From an uncultured Bacilli bacterium (GTDB taxonomy: Bacteria > Bacillota_I > Bacilli_A > RF39 > UBA660): a DNA stretch of 64,000 nucleotides. Under the pieces are notes generated by a model that was not told where the DNA came from, did not search any database, and worked only from the letters and a program-made list of their open reading frames with translations. Location: the NCBI GenBank assembly GCA_934095845.1, contig CAKOKS010000001.1:152534-216533 (forward strand), given 5' to 3'. Numbering within the stretch: the stretch's first letter is position 1; the number at the start of each line of letters is the position of its first letter. The position numbers were made by a program, and so were the translations under genes. Shown one piece after another: positions 42,207 through 50,481 of the stretch.

Positions 42207-42246
42207 AATTAAAAGTATATGCAAAATAAATTGCATAACTTTTTTA
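42207..42246 (+). terminator. Hairpin upstream of surface protein 2
   Basis: AAAAGTATATGCAA and TTGCATAACTTTT form the stem, then T. Its right half is almost the same as the terminator of the GH31 gene at 48278. Confidence 0.65.
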
Positions 42247-42341
42247 AATTGTATAAAATAAATTGCAAATTTATAGAAAGGAAAGAAATAAAAAAAAGGA
42301 CGTAAATAGTTTGTAAAATTAAGCTTTTTCAACAGAAAAAT

Positions 42342-42369
42342 TTGACATTCGGGGGGGAAAATATATACT
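42342..42369 (+). promoter_or_regulatory. Promoter of surface protein 2 with a G7 tract in the spacer
   Basis: TTGACA (42342-42347), 16 bp, TATACT (42364-42369). The spacer holds seven consecutive G (42351-42357), striking in such AT-rich DNA. Gain of one G would give the optimal 17-bp spacing. Confidence 0.7.
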
Positions 42370-42400
42370 AATAATAGAAAAAATAAAGGAGTTGTAAACA

Positions 42401-43924
42401 ATGAAAAAGAAAGCAAGTATAGTGGTATCTATACTATTATTGACAGTAGGATTTGCTGCAATTAGTACAACTTTAGTTATAAACGGAAATGCAGTGGTAG
42501 GAGAAAATGCAGAGGATTTTGAAGTTATTTTTACCAAAGCAACACTTGATGGTGAAGATGTATATGAAAGTGTAGTTGATGATACTAAAAAAATAATTAC
42601 ATTTGAAACTAATGAACTTAAACAAGTAAATCAAAAATCTGTTTTAAATTATGAAGTAACGAATAATTCTACAAACTATAATGCTGAAGTACAAATAAAT
42701 TGTAAAGTAAAAGATGAAACACAAGCAAAATATACAAGCATAAAAAACGAACTTGAAGGAAATACAACTATTGTTAAATCAAAAGAAACTCTAAATGGAA
42801 CAGTTACAATAACTTTAAATAAAGTGGCAACAGAAAGTATTAATGAGGAATATGTATGTACACTTACATTTAATGCAACTGAAAGAACAAGAATAGGGGA
42901 ACCTTCTACAAGTTTATATAATATGATAAAAAATAATGCGGATACAACAACAGTAATTGATTTTAATAATCGAGCAGGTACTACTGGAAAAGAAACAAAT
43001 GGAATATATACAACAACGTCAACAGAAGAAAATGTTCCCGTATATTACTATAGAGGAGCAGCAGATAAAGTAAATAATAATATAATATTTGGAAATTTCT
43101 GTTGGAAAATAATAAGAACAACAGAAACTGGTGGAATAAAGTTAATTTATAATGGAATACCTACAGATGGAAAATGTAATAATACTGGTGATAAATCCGT
43201 AGCTGGTTATACTGCTTGGAATGATTCTTATGATGATAATGCATATGTAGGATATATGTTTGGAATAAATAATATTGGTTCTTCAACTAGTAAGGAGCAA
43301 GCTCAAACAAATACTTATCCATCAACAATGAAAACATATCTAGAAGACACATGGTTTGAAAATAACTTAAAAGATTATGTAGATTATTTAGAAGATACAA
43401 TTTTCTGTAATGATAGAAGTATTGTAAGCGGTGGTGACAATAATTATCTTGATTCTTCAACTTATAAGACTCTTGGATATGGAAAAAATGCAACAGCATA
43501 TGGAGCAACGTCTAGAGCATCAAATTCTACAATCACAACTAAGCCAAGCCTAGTTTGTTCGCAAGATAATGACAAATTTACAGTAAACGGTGAAAATGGA
43601 AATGGAAAACTTAAATATCCAGTTGGTTTAATAACAACTGATGAATTGGCTCTAGCTGGATATAATTCATATGGCGGAAATCATGATTGTTTTGATGAAA
43701 CTAATTATTTAAATAGTGGCATTTTTGACTGGACTTTTTCACCAGCAAGCTTTGCATCTGCTGGTTATGCAAGAGTGAATACAGGTGGTGATAGAGGTAG
43801 CTTTAATTACGATCAAGTAAATTCATCACGTCCTGTTCGCCCAGTAATTTCCTTAAAAGCCGGAACTACGATTTACACATCAGGAACAGGAACTATTGAT
43901 AATCCTTATGAGGTAAATGAATAG
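42401..43924 (+). CDS. Surface protein 2: anchored protein with lectin-like C-terminus
   Basis: 507 residues. The N-terminal helix is ASIVVSILLLTVGFAAISTT. The ectodomain shared with surface proteins 1 and 3 runs to about 165 (NGNAVVGENAEDF, YEVTNNSTNYNAEVQINC). A second domain from about 170 begins SLYNMIKNNADTTTVIDF, contains NIIFGNFCWKIIRTTETGG, and ends in WTFSPASFASAGYARVNTGG to RPVRPVISLKAG. That C-terminal motif suits a C-type-lectin-like fold. Role unknown; surface display or adhesion is inferred. AAAGGAGTTG is the ribosome site. The gene sits between direct repeats after ileS and has a potentially phase-variable promoter. Confidence 0.75.
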   Translation: MKKKASIVVSILLLTVGFAAISTTLVINGNAVVGENAEDFEVIFTKATLDGEDVYESVVDDTKKIITFETNELKQVNQKSVLNYEVTNNSTNYNAEVQINCKVKDETQAKYTSIKNELEGNTTIVKSKETLNGTVTITLNKVATESINEEYVCTLTFNATERTRIGEPSTSLYNMIKNNADTTTVIDFNNRAGTTGKETNGIYTTTSTEENVPVYYYRGAADKVNNNIIFGNFCWKIIRTTETGGIKLIYNGIPTDGKCNNTGDKSVAGYTAWNDSYDDNAYVGYMFGINNIGSSTSKEQAQTNTYPSTMKTYLEDTWFENNLKDYVDYLEDTIFCNDRSIVSGGDNNYLDSSTYKTLGYGKNATAYGATSRASNSTITTKPSLVCSQDNDKFTVNGENGNGKLKYPVGLITTDELALAGYNSYGGNHDCFDETNYLNSGIFDWTFSPASFASAGYARVNTGGDRGSFNYDQVNSSRPVRPVISLKAGTTIYTSGTGTIDNPYEVNE

Positions 43925-43950
43925 AAAAGAGTGAATAACTCTTTTTTTAT
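43924..43950 (+). terminator. Terminator after surface protein 2 (right copy of the 21-bp repeat)
   Basis: AAAGAGT and ACTCTTT pair around GAATA, then seven T in all. The first 21 bases equal those at the ileS end. Confidence 0.8.
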
Positions 43951-43992
43951 GCGTAAAATAATGATATAATAATCTTAGAATAGAGGGTAAGT

Positions 43993-44520
43993 ATGAAGTA
44001 TGATAATTTAGTTAATATTTTATATCAAGATAATCTTAACTGGGTTTATTCTCTTGTTACTACTCTTGATAAAGAAAAAATTGAAAAAAAAGATAAATTT
44101 ATAAGTGATCCTTATAATTTTAATAATTTTTTAGTTTTAGGTTTTTATTTCATGAATTTATATATTATAAGTAATATTAATGAATATTCTAAACTTGATT
44201 CAACTAAATTACTTACAACAGTTATTACAGCAGCAAGTACTTATAATAAAGAAAAATTAAGTGGTGTTTATAAAAGAAATATTGATTTAAAGAAAATTGT
44301 TGAACAATATAATTCATTAGTTAGAAAGACAAAAGAATATGCACCTAATGATGGATTAAAAGCAAGAATAGTTGCTGTAGATGAAATATATAGAAGAATT
44401 TATGATGTATTTAATAAAAAACATTTTAATGCTTTTATTAAAATAGTAATGTCTTCTTTTAGTGATTATGAAAATAAAATAGATGCTGATTTAAAAAAAT
44501 TTATAAAAGAACTTAGTTAG
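43993..44520 (+). CDS. Hypothetical helical protein, 175 aa
   Basis: I do not recognise this protein. It is soluble and mostly helical, rich in Lys, Asn and Tyr, with no signal peptide. Features include a hydrophobic stretch FLVLGFYFMNLYIIS (about 48-62), which may be a buried helix, and a basic middle (YKRNIDLKKIVEQYNSLVRK). TATAAT lies at 43964 and GAGGGTAAG precedes the ATG. It ends 11 bp before the next gene, which is also helical, so the two make a small operon. Function unknown. Confidence 0.65.
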   Translation: MKYDNLVNILYQDNLNWVYSLVTTLDKEKIEKKDKFISDPYNFNNFLVLGFYFMNLYIISNINEYSKLDSTKLLTTVITAASTYNKEKLSGVYKRNIDLKKIVEQYNSLVRKTKEYAPNDGLKARIVAVDEIYRRIYDVFNKKHFNAFIKIVMSSFSDYENKIDADLKKFIKELS

Positions 44521-44531
44521 GAGGTATAACT

Positions 44532-44987
44532 TTGGTTAGTGAAGAAAAAATTAAACAAGTAATAAGTGCCATTAAAGAAAATTCTTTAAAGTCTTTTAAT
44601 GATGAATCACTTGCTAAGTTATTATCTATATTTACTGAGGAAGAATACGATGCTTTTGAAAGTAGAGCTTTTAGTGAACTTGGTGGAACAAGTGCCGTAC
44701 TTAGAATTGAATCCATCAGACCTTACGTTGGTTATCTTGTTAATAAAGAATTAAATACTATATATAATTCAAATATTTATAAAATGTTTTTAGAATCATT
44801 AAAAAGAGGTGAGTATTACGCTTATTTTAAAACATTAAGTGTAGAAGAACTTGCTAGTTTAAAAAAATATCTTACTTATAATTATTCTAAAAGTAATGAT
44901 TCAGCAAAAAATGCAATGAAAAAAGTAGTAAGTATTATTACTAAAGAAATTGTAATAAGAGAGCAAAATAAAAACTTGGTTTTTTAA
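44532..44987 (+). CDS. Hypothetical helical protein, 151 aa
   Basis: Unknown protein from TTG 44532, 7 bp after GGAGG. It is soluble and helical, with regular Leu/Ile spacing (EEKIKQVISAIKENSLKSF, ESLAKLLSIFTEEEYDAF). It carries no motif I can name. It is the second gene of a two-gene operon and converges on rpsD across a shared hairpin terminator. It may act with the preceding protein; nothing more can be said. Confidence 0.62.
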   Translation: MVSEEKIKQVISAIKENSLKSFNDESLAKLLSIFTEEEYDAFESRAFSELGGTSAVLRIESIRPYVGYLVNKELNTIYNSNIYKMFLESLKRGEYYAYFKTLSVEELASLKKYLTYNYSKSNDSAKNAMKKVVSIITKEIVIREQNKNLVF

Positions 44988-44999
44988 AACCAAGTTTTA
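44971..44999. terminator. Bidirectional terminator between the helical pair and rpsD
   Basis: AAAACTTGGTTTT and AAAACCAAGTTTT form a near-perfect stem with flanking A and T runs. Confidence 0.85.
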
Positions 45000-45002
45000 T
45001 TA

Positions 45003-45605
45003 TTATCTGTTGTAGAACTCAACTACTAGAGATTCATTAATGTCAGCTGATAATTCAGTTCTTTCAGGATATCTAAGATAAGTTCCTGTAAGTTTTTTAT
45101 CATCAAATTCAACATAAGCAGGTTTAGTAACATGAGCTTCTAAAGATGCCTTAATAGCTGGATGATCAAGTGAATTTTCTTTAACACTTATAACATCTCC
45201 AGGTTTACAAGAATATGAAGGAATATCAACTTTATTTCCATTAACTAAGATATGTCCATGATTTACAAGTTGTCTTGCACCACGTCTAGTGTTTGAAAGA
45301 CCCATTCTATAAACTAAATTATCTAATCTAGATTCAAGTAATTTTAAGAAGTTTTCACCATGAACACCTTTTAATTTAGAAGCTCTGTCAAATAATCTTC
45401 TAAATTGTTTTTCATTTAATCCATACATAAATCTAATTTTTTGTTTTTCTTGTAATTGGATTCCATATTCACTAATCTTTTTTCTTCTTCCTGCACCATG
45501 TTGTCCTGGAGCATAAGGTCTCTTAGCTAAATCTTTTCCATTTTCTAATGTAGAAAAACCATATCTTCTAGATTTTTTGTATGCTGGACCAGTATATCTT
45601 GCCAT
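45003..45605 (-). CDS. rpsD: 30S ribosomal protein S4
   Basis: 200 residues. MARYTGPAYKKSRRYGFSTL and RPYAPGQHGAGRRKKISEYG are the N-terminal S4 block, and ESRLDNLVYRMGLSNTRRGA, then RQLVNHGHILVNGNKVDIPS, the S4 RNA-binding fold. S4 is a primary 16S rRNA binder that nucleates the small subunit. The N-terminal domain has no zinc-type cysteine cluster (the C- form). AAAGGAGAAAAATTT is the ribosome site. It is monocistronic with a long leader, the arrangement in which S4 represses its own synthesis in Bacillus. Confidence 0.97.
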   Translation of the reverse strand: MARYTGPAYKKSRRYGFSTLENGKDLAKRPYAPGQHGAGRRKKISEYGIQLQEKQKIRFMYGLNEKQFRRLFDRASKLKGVHGENFLKLLESRLDNLVYRMGLSNTRRGARQLVNHGHILVNGNKVDIPSYSCKPGDVISVKENSLDHPAIKASLEAHVTKPAYVEFDDKKLTGTYLRYPERTELSADINESLVVEFYNR

Positions 45606-45793
45606 AAATTTTTCTCCTTTCTTATATTTTACTATAGTAAAGGACTATTAAACTTTCTTAGCAGGGTGTTTAACTTTCTTTCCCTTAGGCAGTTTAAGTT
45701 ACTAGATTTATTCATAAACACATTACTAATTGAGTTTAATAACTGCCACTCACTACGCATTAGTAATATACACTAAATATATGCAAAAGTCAA
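45606..45793 (-). promoter_or_regulatory. rpsD promoter and structured leader
   Basis: On the minus strand TTGACT (45793-45788), 17 bp, TATATT (45770-45765). The roughly 150-nt leader contains several complementary segments (GGCAGTT with AACTGCC; AAACACCC and others) and probably folds as the S4-binding autoregulatory element known from Bacillus rpsD. Structural identity is not proved. Confidence 0.6.
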
Positions 45794-45873
45794 TTAAATA
45801 GTACTTTTTTTTAAACATAACTTATGATAAAATTATTTATAGAATAAGAATAATAAAAGGTAAGGGTGAACGT

Positions 45874-48279
45874 ATGGCTGGACTTCAAGAACACTTTAAA
45901 ATGAATTATGATATTTTACCAAATGGAAGTTCTGTTATTTTAGGAAAGAAATATAGAATAACGGTTTTATCAGAAATACTTGTGAGATTAGAATATTCTG
46001 AAACGGGTACTTTTGAAGATAGACCAACTGAACTTGTAATTAATAGAAAATTTAATCCAGTTAATTTTGAAAAACGTGAAGATAATAAATATTTAACTAT
46101 TAAAACTAAATATTTTACTTTAACATATCAAAAAGAAATGCCATTTTTTGGTTCAAAAGTTAGCCCAGATCAATATTTAAGAGTTTCTTTAAATGATACA
46201 GATAAGTTTTGGTATCCTCTTCATCCTGAAGTTAGAAATTTTTTAGGTACAGCATATTCTTTAGATGGAGTAGATGGACATGCTAGATTAAGTAAAGGTT
46301 TATATTCAACTGATGGCTTTGTATCTATTGATGACTCGGATAGTTTAATTTTTAATTCTGATGGATCAATTGGTAGAAGAGAAGATAAAAGAGTAGATAT
46401 TTATCTATTTATGTATAGACGTGATTTTGGAGCTTGTTTAAAAGATTATTTTACTTTAACAGGTTATCCTCCTTTAATTCCTAGATATTCTTTAGGTGTT
46501 TGGTGGAATAGAAATATTAGTTATACTTCAAAAGATTTAGAGAAATTAATATTTGATTTTAACAAATATCGAATCCCTTTATCAATAATTATGTTGAGTG
46601 ATAAATGGCATAGACAAAATGAAGGAATGAAATCTGGTTTTTCTTTCAATGAAAAATTATTTAAAAAACCTAAAAGAATGGCAGATTATTTACATAATAA
46701 AAATGTTAGATTAGCTGTTGATATTAATCCAGTAGAAGGTATAAGTGATAAAGAAGATTATTATATTCCTTATAAAAAAGCAGCAGGTATAGAAAAAGAA
46801 GGAGTTCTTCCTTTTAATGTATTTAATAAAAATGAATTAAGTGCTTATTTAGATAATTTAATTCATCCATTAATGAATTATGGTGTAGATTTCTTTTGTA
46901 TAGATTATAATAATCCAAAAGATTTAGCTACATTAAGAGCTTTAACTCATTATCATTTTGATGATTTTAAACAGCTTACAAATAGAAGAGGAATCGTTCT
47001 TGCAAGAAATTCTTTAAAAGCAAGTCATAGATATCCTATACAATTTACAGGTTATATGCCAGTTTCTTGGAAAAACTTAGAGCTACTTCCTACATTTAAT
47101 AGTACTGCATCAAATATTGGACTTTCTTGGATTTCTAATGATATAGGTGGATATACTGGTGGAATAGAAGAAGGAGAACTTTATTCAAGATTTGTCCAAT
47201 TTGGATGCTTTTCACCAATACTTAGACTTTCATGTGATGAAGGAAGATATTATAAAAGAGAACCTTGGAGATGGGATACTAAGACTCAATCAGTTGTAAT
47301 TAAGTATTTAAGACTTAGACATTCTTTAATTCCATATCTTTATAGTGAAGCTTATAGATATTCAAGAGTTGGTCTTCCACTTATTCAACCAATTTATTAT
47401 AGGTATCCAGAAATATATGATGAACCTTTATATAAAAGTGAATATTATTTTGGATCAAATCTTTTTGTAGCGCCAATTACCAAAAGAAAAGACACTCTTA
47501 TGGATAGAACCGTTTTAAAATTATTTTTACCTGATGGAGTATGGTATGATTTTACAAATGGTAAAAGATATGTTGGTGGAAAACGTTATACAACTTTTTA
47601 TAAAGAAGAAGATTATCCAGTATTTGCAAAAGCAGGAACAATTATTCCAATGGATATATTAAACGACAATGATCTTAATAACACTAATCCATCTAAAAAT
47701 ATGGAAATACAAGTATTCCCTGGAGCATCAAGTACATATGAAATGTATGAAGATGATGGGCTTTCATCTTTATATGAACAAGGTTTTTATCTTTTAACTA
47801 GTATAGATTATACTTATCAAGCAAATAACTTTACAGTTATTATTAGACCAATTGCAGGTAAAAGTGGAATTATTCCAGAAATGCGTTCATATAGAATAAG
47901 ATTTAGAAATATAAGGGAACCAGATGAAATAGTAGTTCATTCTGGAGAGGAAACAGTTAAGTTTGTTAATTCATATATTGATGATTCAGACTTTGTTGTT
48001 GAACTTCCTCCATTATCAACTTTAAAACAAATAACAGTTAATTGTAAGGGTAGAGATATTGAAATAGATGCATTAAGACTTATTAATGACGATATTGATT
48101 CAATTCTTAATGACTTACCAATTGAAACTAAAATAAAAGATAAACTTGGAGATATATTATTAAGCGATATAGATATTAAACAAAAGAGAATTAAAATACG
48201 TAAATTAAGAAAAGAAAAATTAAATCAAAAATACATTAATCTATTCTTAAAATTACTTGAATATATTGCTGAAGTATAA
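45874..48279 (+). CDS. Glycoside hydrolase family 31 protein (alpha-glucosidase-like), acid/base residue replaced
   Basis: 801 residues, cytoplasmic. A beta-sandwich N-domain leads to a TIM barrel (GVWWNRNISY to about 560) and C-terminal beta domains (GVWYDFTNGKRYVGG, MYEDDG). The nucleophile is likely Asp344 in VDFFCIDYNN. The acid/base site in relatives reads F/W-S-G-D; here it is FTGYMPVSW, so Tyr394 stands where Asp is expected. The neighbouring SNIGLSWISNDIGGYTGG and FSPILRLSCDEG blocks are kept. The last 70 residues are basic and helical, beyond the normal end. It may be a retuned enzyme or a binding protein. GGTAAGGGTGAA is the ribosome site. Confidence 0.88.
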   Translation: MAGLQEHFKMNYDILPNGSSVILGKKYRITVLSEILVRLEYSETGTFEDRPTELVINRKFNPVNFEKREDNKYLTIKTKYFTLTYQKEMPFFGSKVSPDQYLRVSLNDTDKFWYPLHPEVRNFLGTAYSLDGVDGHARLSKGLYSTDGFVSIDDSDSLIFNSDGSIGRREDKRVDIYLFMYRRDFGACLKDYFTLTGYPPLIPRYSLGVWWNRNISYTSKDLEKLIFDFNKYRIPLSIIMLSDKWHRQNEGMKSGFSFNEKLFKKPKRMADYLHNKNVRLAVDINPVEGISDKEDYYIPYKKAAGIEKEGVLPFNVFNKNELSAYLDNLIHPLMNYGVDFFCIDYNNPKDLATLRALTHYHFDDFKQLTNRRGIVLARNSLKASHRYPIQFTGYMPVSWKNLELLPTFNSTASNIGLSWISNDIGGYTGGIEEGELYSRFVQFGCFSPILRLSCDEGRYYKREPWRWDTKTQSVVIKYLRLRHSLIPYLYSEAYRYSRVGLPLIQPIYYRYPEIYDEPLYKSEYYFGSNLFVAPITKRKDTLMDRTVLKLFLPDGVWYDFTNGKRYVGGKRYTTFYKEEDYPVFAKAGTIIPMDILNDNDLNNTNPSKNMEIQVFPGASSTYEMYEDDGLSSLYEQGFYLLTSIDYTYQANNFTVIIRPIAGKSGIIPEMRSYRIRFRNIREPDEIVVHSGEETVKFVNSYIDDSDFVVELPPLSTLKQITVNCKGRDIEIDALRLINDDIDSILNDLPIETKIKDKLGDILLSDIDIKQKRIKIRKLRKEKLNQKYINLFLKLLEYIAEV

Positions 48280-48308
48280 AAGTTATGCATTTTTTGCATA
48301 ACTTTTTT
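48278..48308 (+). terminator. Terminator after the GH31 gene
   Basis: AAAGTTATGCA and TGCATAACTTT pair around TTTTT, then T. The 180 bp from here to TA locus C hold no gene I can support. Confidence 0.85.
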
Positions 48309-48568
48309 AATGAAAAAATTTTGATAAAAAATTGAAAAACTATTAAATTTTAAAATTAGTTGTTAATTAATAATAGAATTTAATAATCTGTATTTAAAAG
48401 AGTACAGATAGAGCAAAAAAGTACAGTATTTATTTAAATTCTGTCATTTGGAAATATTAAAAAATTATGATTAAATAATTATTTGAGAGGCAAGGAAAAG
48501 ATGCTTATCACTTTCTTATATGTAGGACGTAAATTTCAGCAAAAGCTGTAGTAAGGAAGTGATTTATA

Positions 48569-48661
48569 ATGTTTAAGAAATCATTTAAAACAGATGTTTT
48601 AATTGTTACCTTATTTGTTATAATTTTTATATTACTTCTGTTTTTGTATAAAAGTAGATAA
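48569..48661 (+). CDS. Type I toxin-like small hydrophobic peptide C (30 aa)
   Basis: 30 codons: MFKKSFKTDVLI, then a hydrophobic helix (VTLFVIIFILLLFL), ending YKSR. It is almost identical to the peptide of locus D (differing at four or five residues) and unlike that of locus B. AGGAAGTGATTT is the ribosome site. The leader carries TGCTTATCAC (48502-48511), matching the antitoxin start. Its promoter (TTGGAA, 17 bp, TTAAAT) is weak and lacks the Spo0A-like boxes found at B and D, so this copy may be poorly expressed. Confidence 0.68.
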   Translation: MFKKSFKTDVLIVTLFVIIFILLLFLYKSR

Positions 48662-48667
48662 AAGTAA

Positions 48668-48751
48668 AATAAAAAAGCACCTTTTCTTTTGAAAAAGGTG
48701 CACACACCAATGTGGTAAGCATCGCGTCCTAAAGAAACTTTGCTTCTCACT
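48668..48751 (-). ncRNA. Predicted antitoxin RNA C
   Basis: Minus-strand TTTACA (48786-48781), 17 bp, TATATT (48763-48758). The RNA begins GTGAGAAGCA near 48750, includes a GAAGCA..TGCTTA stem and ends at GCACC..GGTGC (48677-48701) followed by U residues. Confidence 0.68.
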
Positions 48752-48865
48752 AAATTAAATATAACATAATATATATATAATGTAAACATTTACACATAAT
48801 ATAAATATTAAATATAATATACAACAAAAGTACTGTATAATGAAATTGGAATGGTGTGTGTATAA

Positions 48866-50383
48866 ATGAAGAGAAAAAGTGCGATAATTATTGCAATTAT
48901 AATAATGTGTGTAGGTTTTGCAGCAATATCAACAACATTAATAATTAATGGAAGTACGAAAGTAGGAGAAAATCCAGATGACTTTTCAGTAATATTTACT
49001 GAAGCTTCATTAGACGGAACAGATGTATATGCAAATGTAATAAGTGAAGATAAAAAAACAATTACATTTGAAACGAATGATTTAAAAACATTAAATCAAA
49101 CAAGTGTGTTAAATTATGAAGTAACAAATAATTCGAGCAACTATGATGCCGAAGTACAAGTTAATTGTAAAGTAAAAGAAAATACAACAGCAAAATATAC
49201 AAGTATCAAAAATGAACTAGAAGGAAATGCAACAGTTATAAAAGCAAAAGAAACATTAAATGGAACATTAATTGTAACACTTGATAAAACAGCAACCGAA
49301 GAAGTGAGAGAAGAATATGTTTGTGAGTTAACATTTAATGCAGTAGAAAGAAACGTATTAGGTGTTGCTCCAATAAACTTATATAACATGATAAAGGATA
49401 ATGCAAATACGACAACAGTGATAGATTATAAAGTACGTTCAGGAGTAAGCGGAACAAATGGAATATATACAACTACTGCAACTGATGGAAATGAGCCAGT
49501 ATATTACTATAGAGGAGATGCAGATAAAGTAAATAATAATATTATATTTAATAATATGTGCTGGAAGATAATAAGAACAACAGAGACAGGTGGAGTAAAA
49601 ATAATATACAATGGAACACCAACCGATGGAAAATGTGAAATTCAAACCGGTGAGAACACTCAAATTGGGAAAAGTGCATTTAGTAGTGGCGCAGAAGATA
49701 ATGCATATGTAGGATATATGTATGGAACAGCAGGAAGTACAACATATGCGGCAACACATGCAAATACTAATGAATCAACAATAAAAAAATATATAGATAA
49801 TTGGTATAGTCAAAATTTTGACGAAACTGCAGCTAGTAAATTAGAAGATACAGCATTTTGTAATGATAGAAGTACAAAAGCATATAATGCAAGCACGATA
49901 GGAGATAGAGGCTATTCACCATATGGTGCTTTAGGATATGGAAAAAATAAAACATTATATGGAGCAGCACATCGAGCATCATATTATTCGAACAATCCAA
50001 ATCCAAGTCTAGCATGCCAAAATGACAATGATAAATTTACGGTTAATAGTAAAAATGGAAATGGAAAGTTAACATATCCAGTTGGATTAATAACATTAGA
50101 TGAAGTAGTATTTGCAGGCTTTAACACATATTATTCAAATACAAGAGATTTTCAAGATACAACAAATTATTTATATACGAACAGTTATTATTGGACATTA
50201 TCCCCTGTGATGGTGCATACTGATGGTTATGCTCGTGTTGGTATTGTCGCTAGTACTGGTTATATGAACGAAACCTTTGTGAACAATGCTATTGGTGTTC
50301 GCCCAGTAATTTCATTAAAATCTGGAACAACTATAGAACCAACTGGTTCTGGTACAACTACAAATCCATATATTGTAAAATAA
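48866..50383 (+). CDS. Surface protein 3: anchored protein with lectin-like C-terminus
   Basis: 505 residues. The N-terminal helix is SAIIIAIIIMCVGFAAISTT. The ectodomain shared with proteins 1 and 2 runs to about 165. The second domain shared with protein 2 includes NLYNMIKDNANTTTVIDYK, CWKIIRTTETGGVKIIYNG and AFCNDRST. It ends YWTLSPVMVHTDGYARVG to GVRPVISLKSG, a lectin-like end. The last part (about 50201-50312) changes composition: only 8 A in the first 60 bases against 23 in 50101-50160, and Gly/Ala/Thr codons shift to GGT/GCT/ACT. It lies right after TA locus C, whose antisense promoter overlaps its upstream region. Confidence 0.75.
   Translation: MKRKSAIIIAIIIMCVGFAAISTTLIINGSTKVGENPDDFSVIFTEASLDGTDVYANVISEDKKTITFETNDLKTLNQTSVLNYEVTNNSSNYDAEVQVNCKVKENTTAKYTSIKNELEGNATVIKAKETLNGTLIVTLDKTATEEVREEYVCELTFNAVERNVLGVAPINLYNMIKDNANTTTVIDYKVRSGVSGTNGIYTTTATDGNEPVYYYRGDADKVNNNIIFNNMCWKIIRTTETGGVKIIYNGTPTDGKCEIQTGENTQIGKSAFSSGAEDNAYVGYMYGTAGSTTYAATHANTNESTIKKYIDNWYSQNFDETAASKLEDTAFCNDRSTKAYNASTIGDRGYSPYGALGYGKNKTLYGAAHRASYYSNNPNPSLACQNDNDKFTVNSKNGNGKLTYPVGLITLDEVVFAGFNTYYSNTRDFQDTTNYLYTNSYYWTLSPVMVHTDGYARVGIVASTGYMNETFVNNAIGVRPVISLKSGTTIEPTGSGTTTNPYIVK
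50201..50312 (+). other. A-depleted 3' segment of surface protein 3: candidate variable region
   Basis: 50201-50260 has 8 A in 60 (13%), the same level as the 3' end of surface protein 1. It is followed by GTTCGCCCAGTAATTTC, a 17-base string identical in surface protein 2, which could be the fixed edge of a variable cassette. Confidence 0.45.
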
Positions 50384-50389
50384 ATTTAT

Positions 50390-50417
50390 TTAAAGATAAC
50401 TTCGGTTATCTTTTTTT
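50390..50417 (+). terminator. Terminator after surface protein 3
   Basis: AAAGATAAC and GTTATCTTT pair around a stable TTCG loop, followed by T. Confidence 0.9.
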
Positions 50418-50481
50418 ATATCTTTTATAGAATATATTATTTCTTTATGTTATAATTAATGAAGAATAGGAGTATGATTAT

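Larger units (their letters stand above)
48480..48866 (+). repeat. Duplicated TA-plus-surface-gene upstream unit, copy C
   Basis: From GAGAGGCAAGG to the ATG of surface protein 3 this segment parallels 32875-33250 (TA locus B and the surface-gene remnant): same leader boxes, terminator position, antitoxin promoter and the GAATGGTGTGTGTA before the surface gene. Only the toxin peptide and hairpin arms differ. Confidence 0.7.

Noticed and set aside
42207..42246. Hairpin before surface protein 2 as a riboswitch
   Set aside because: It lies upstream of the TTGACA promoter and is a simple stem with T tail similar to the GH31 terminator.
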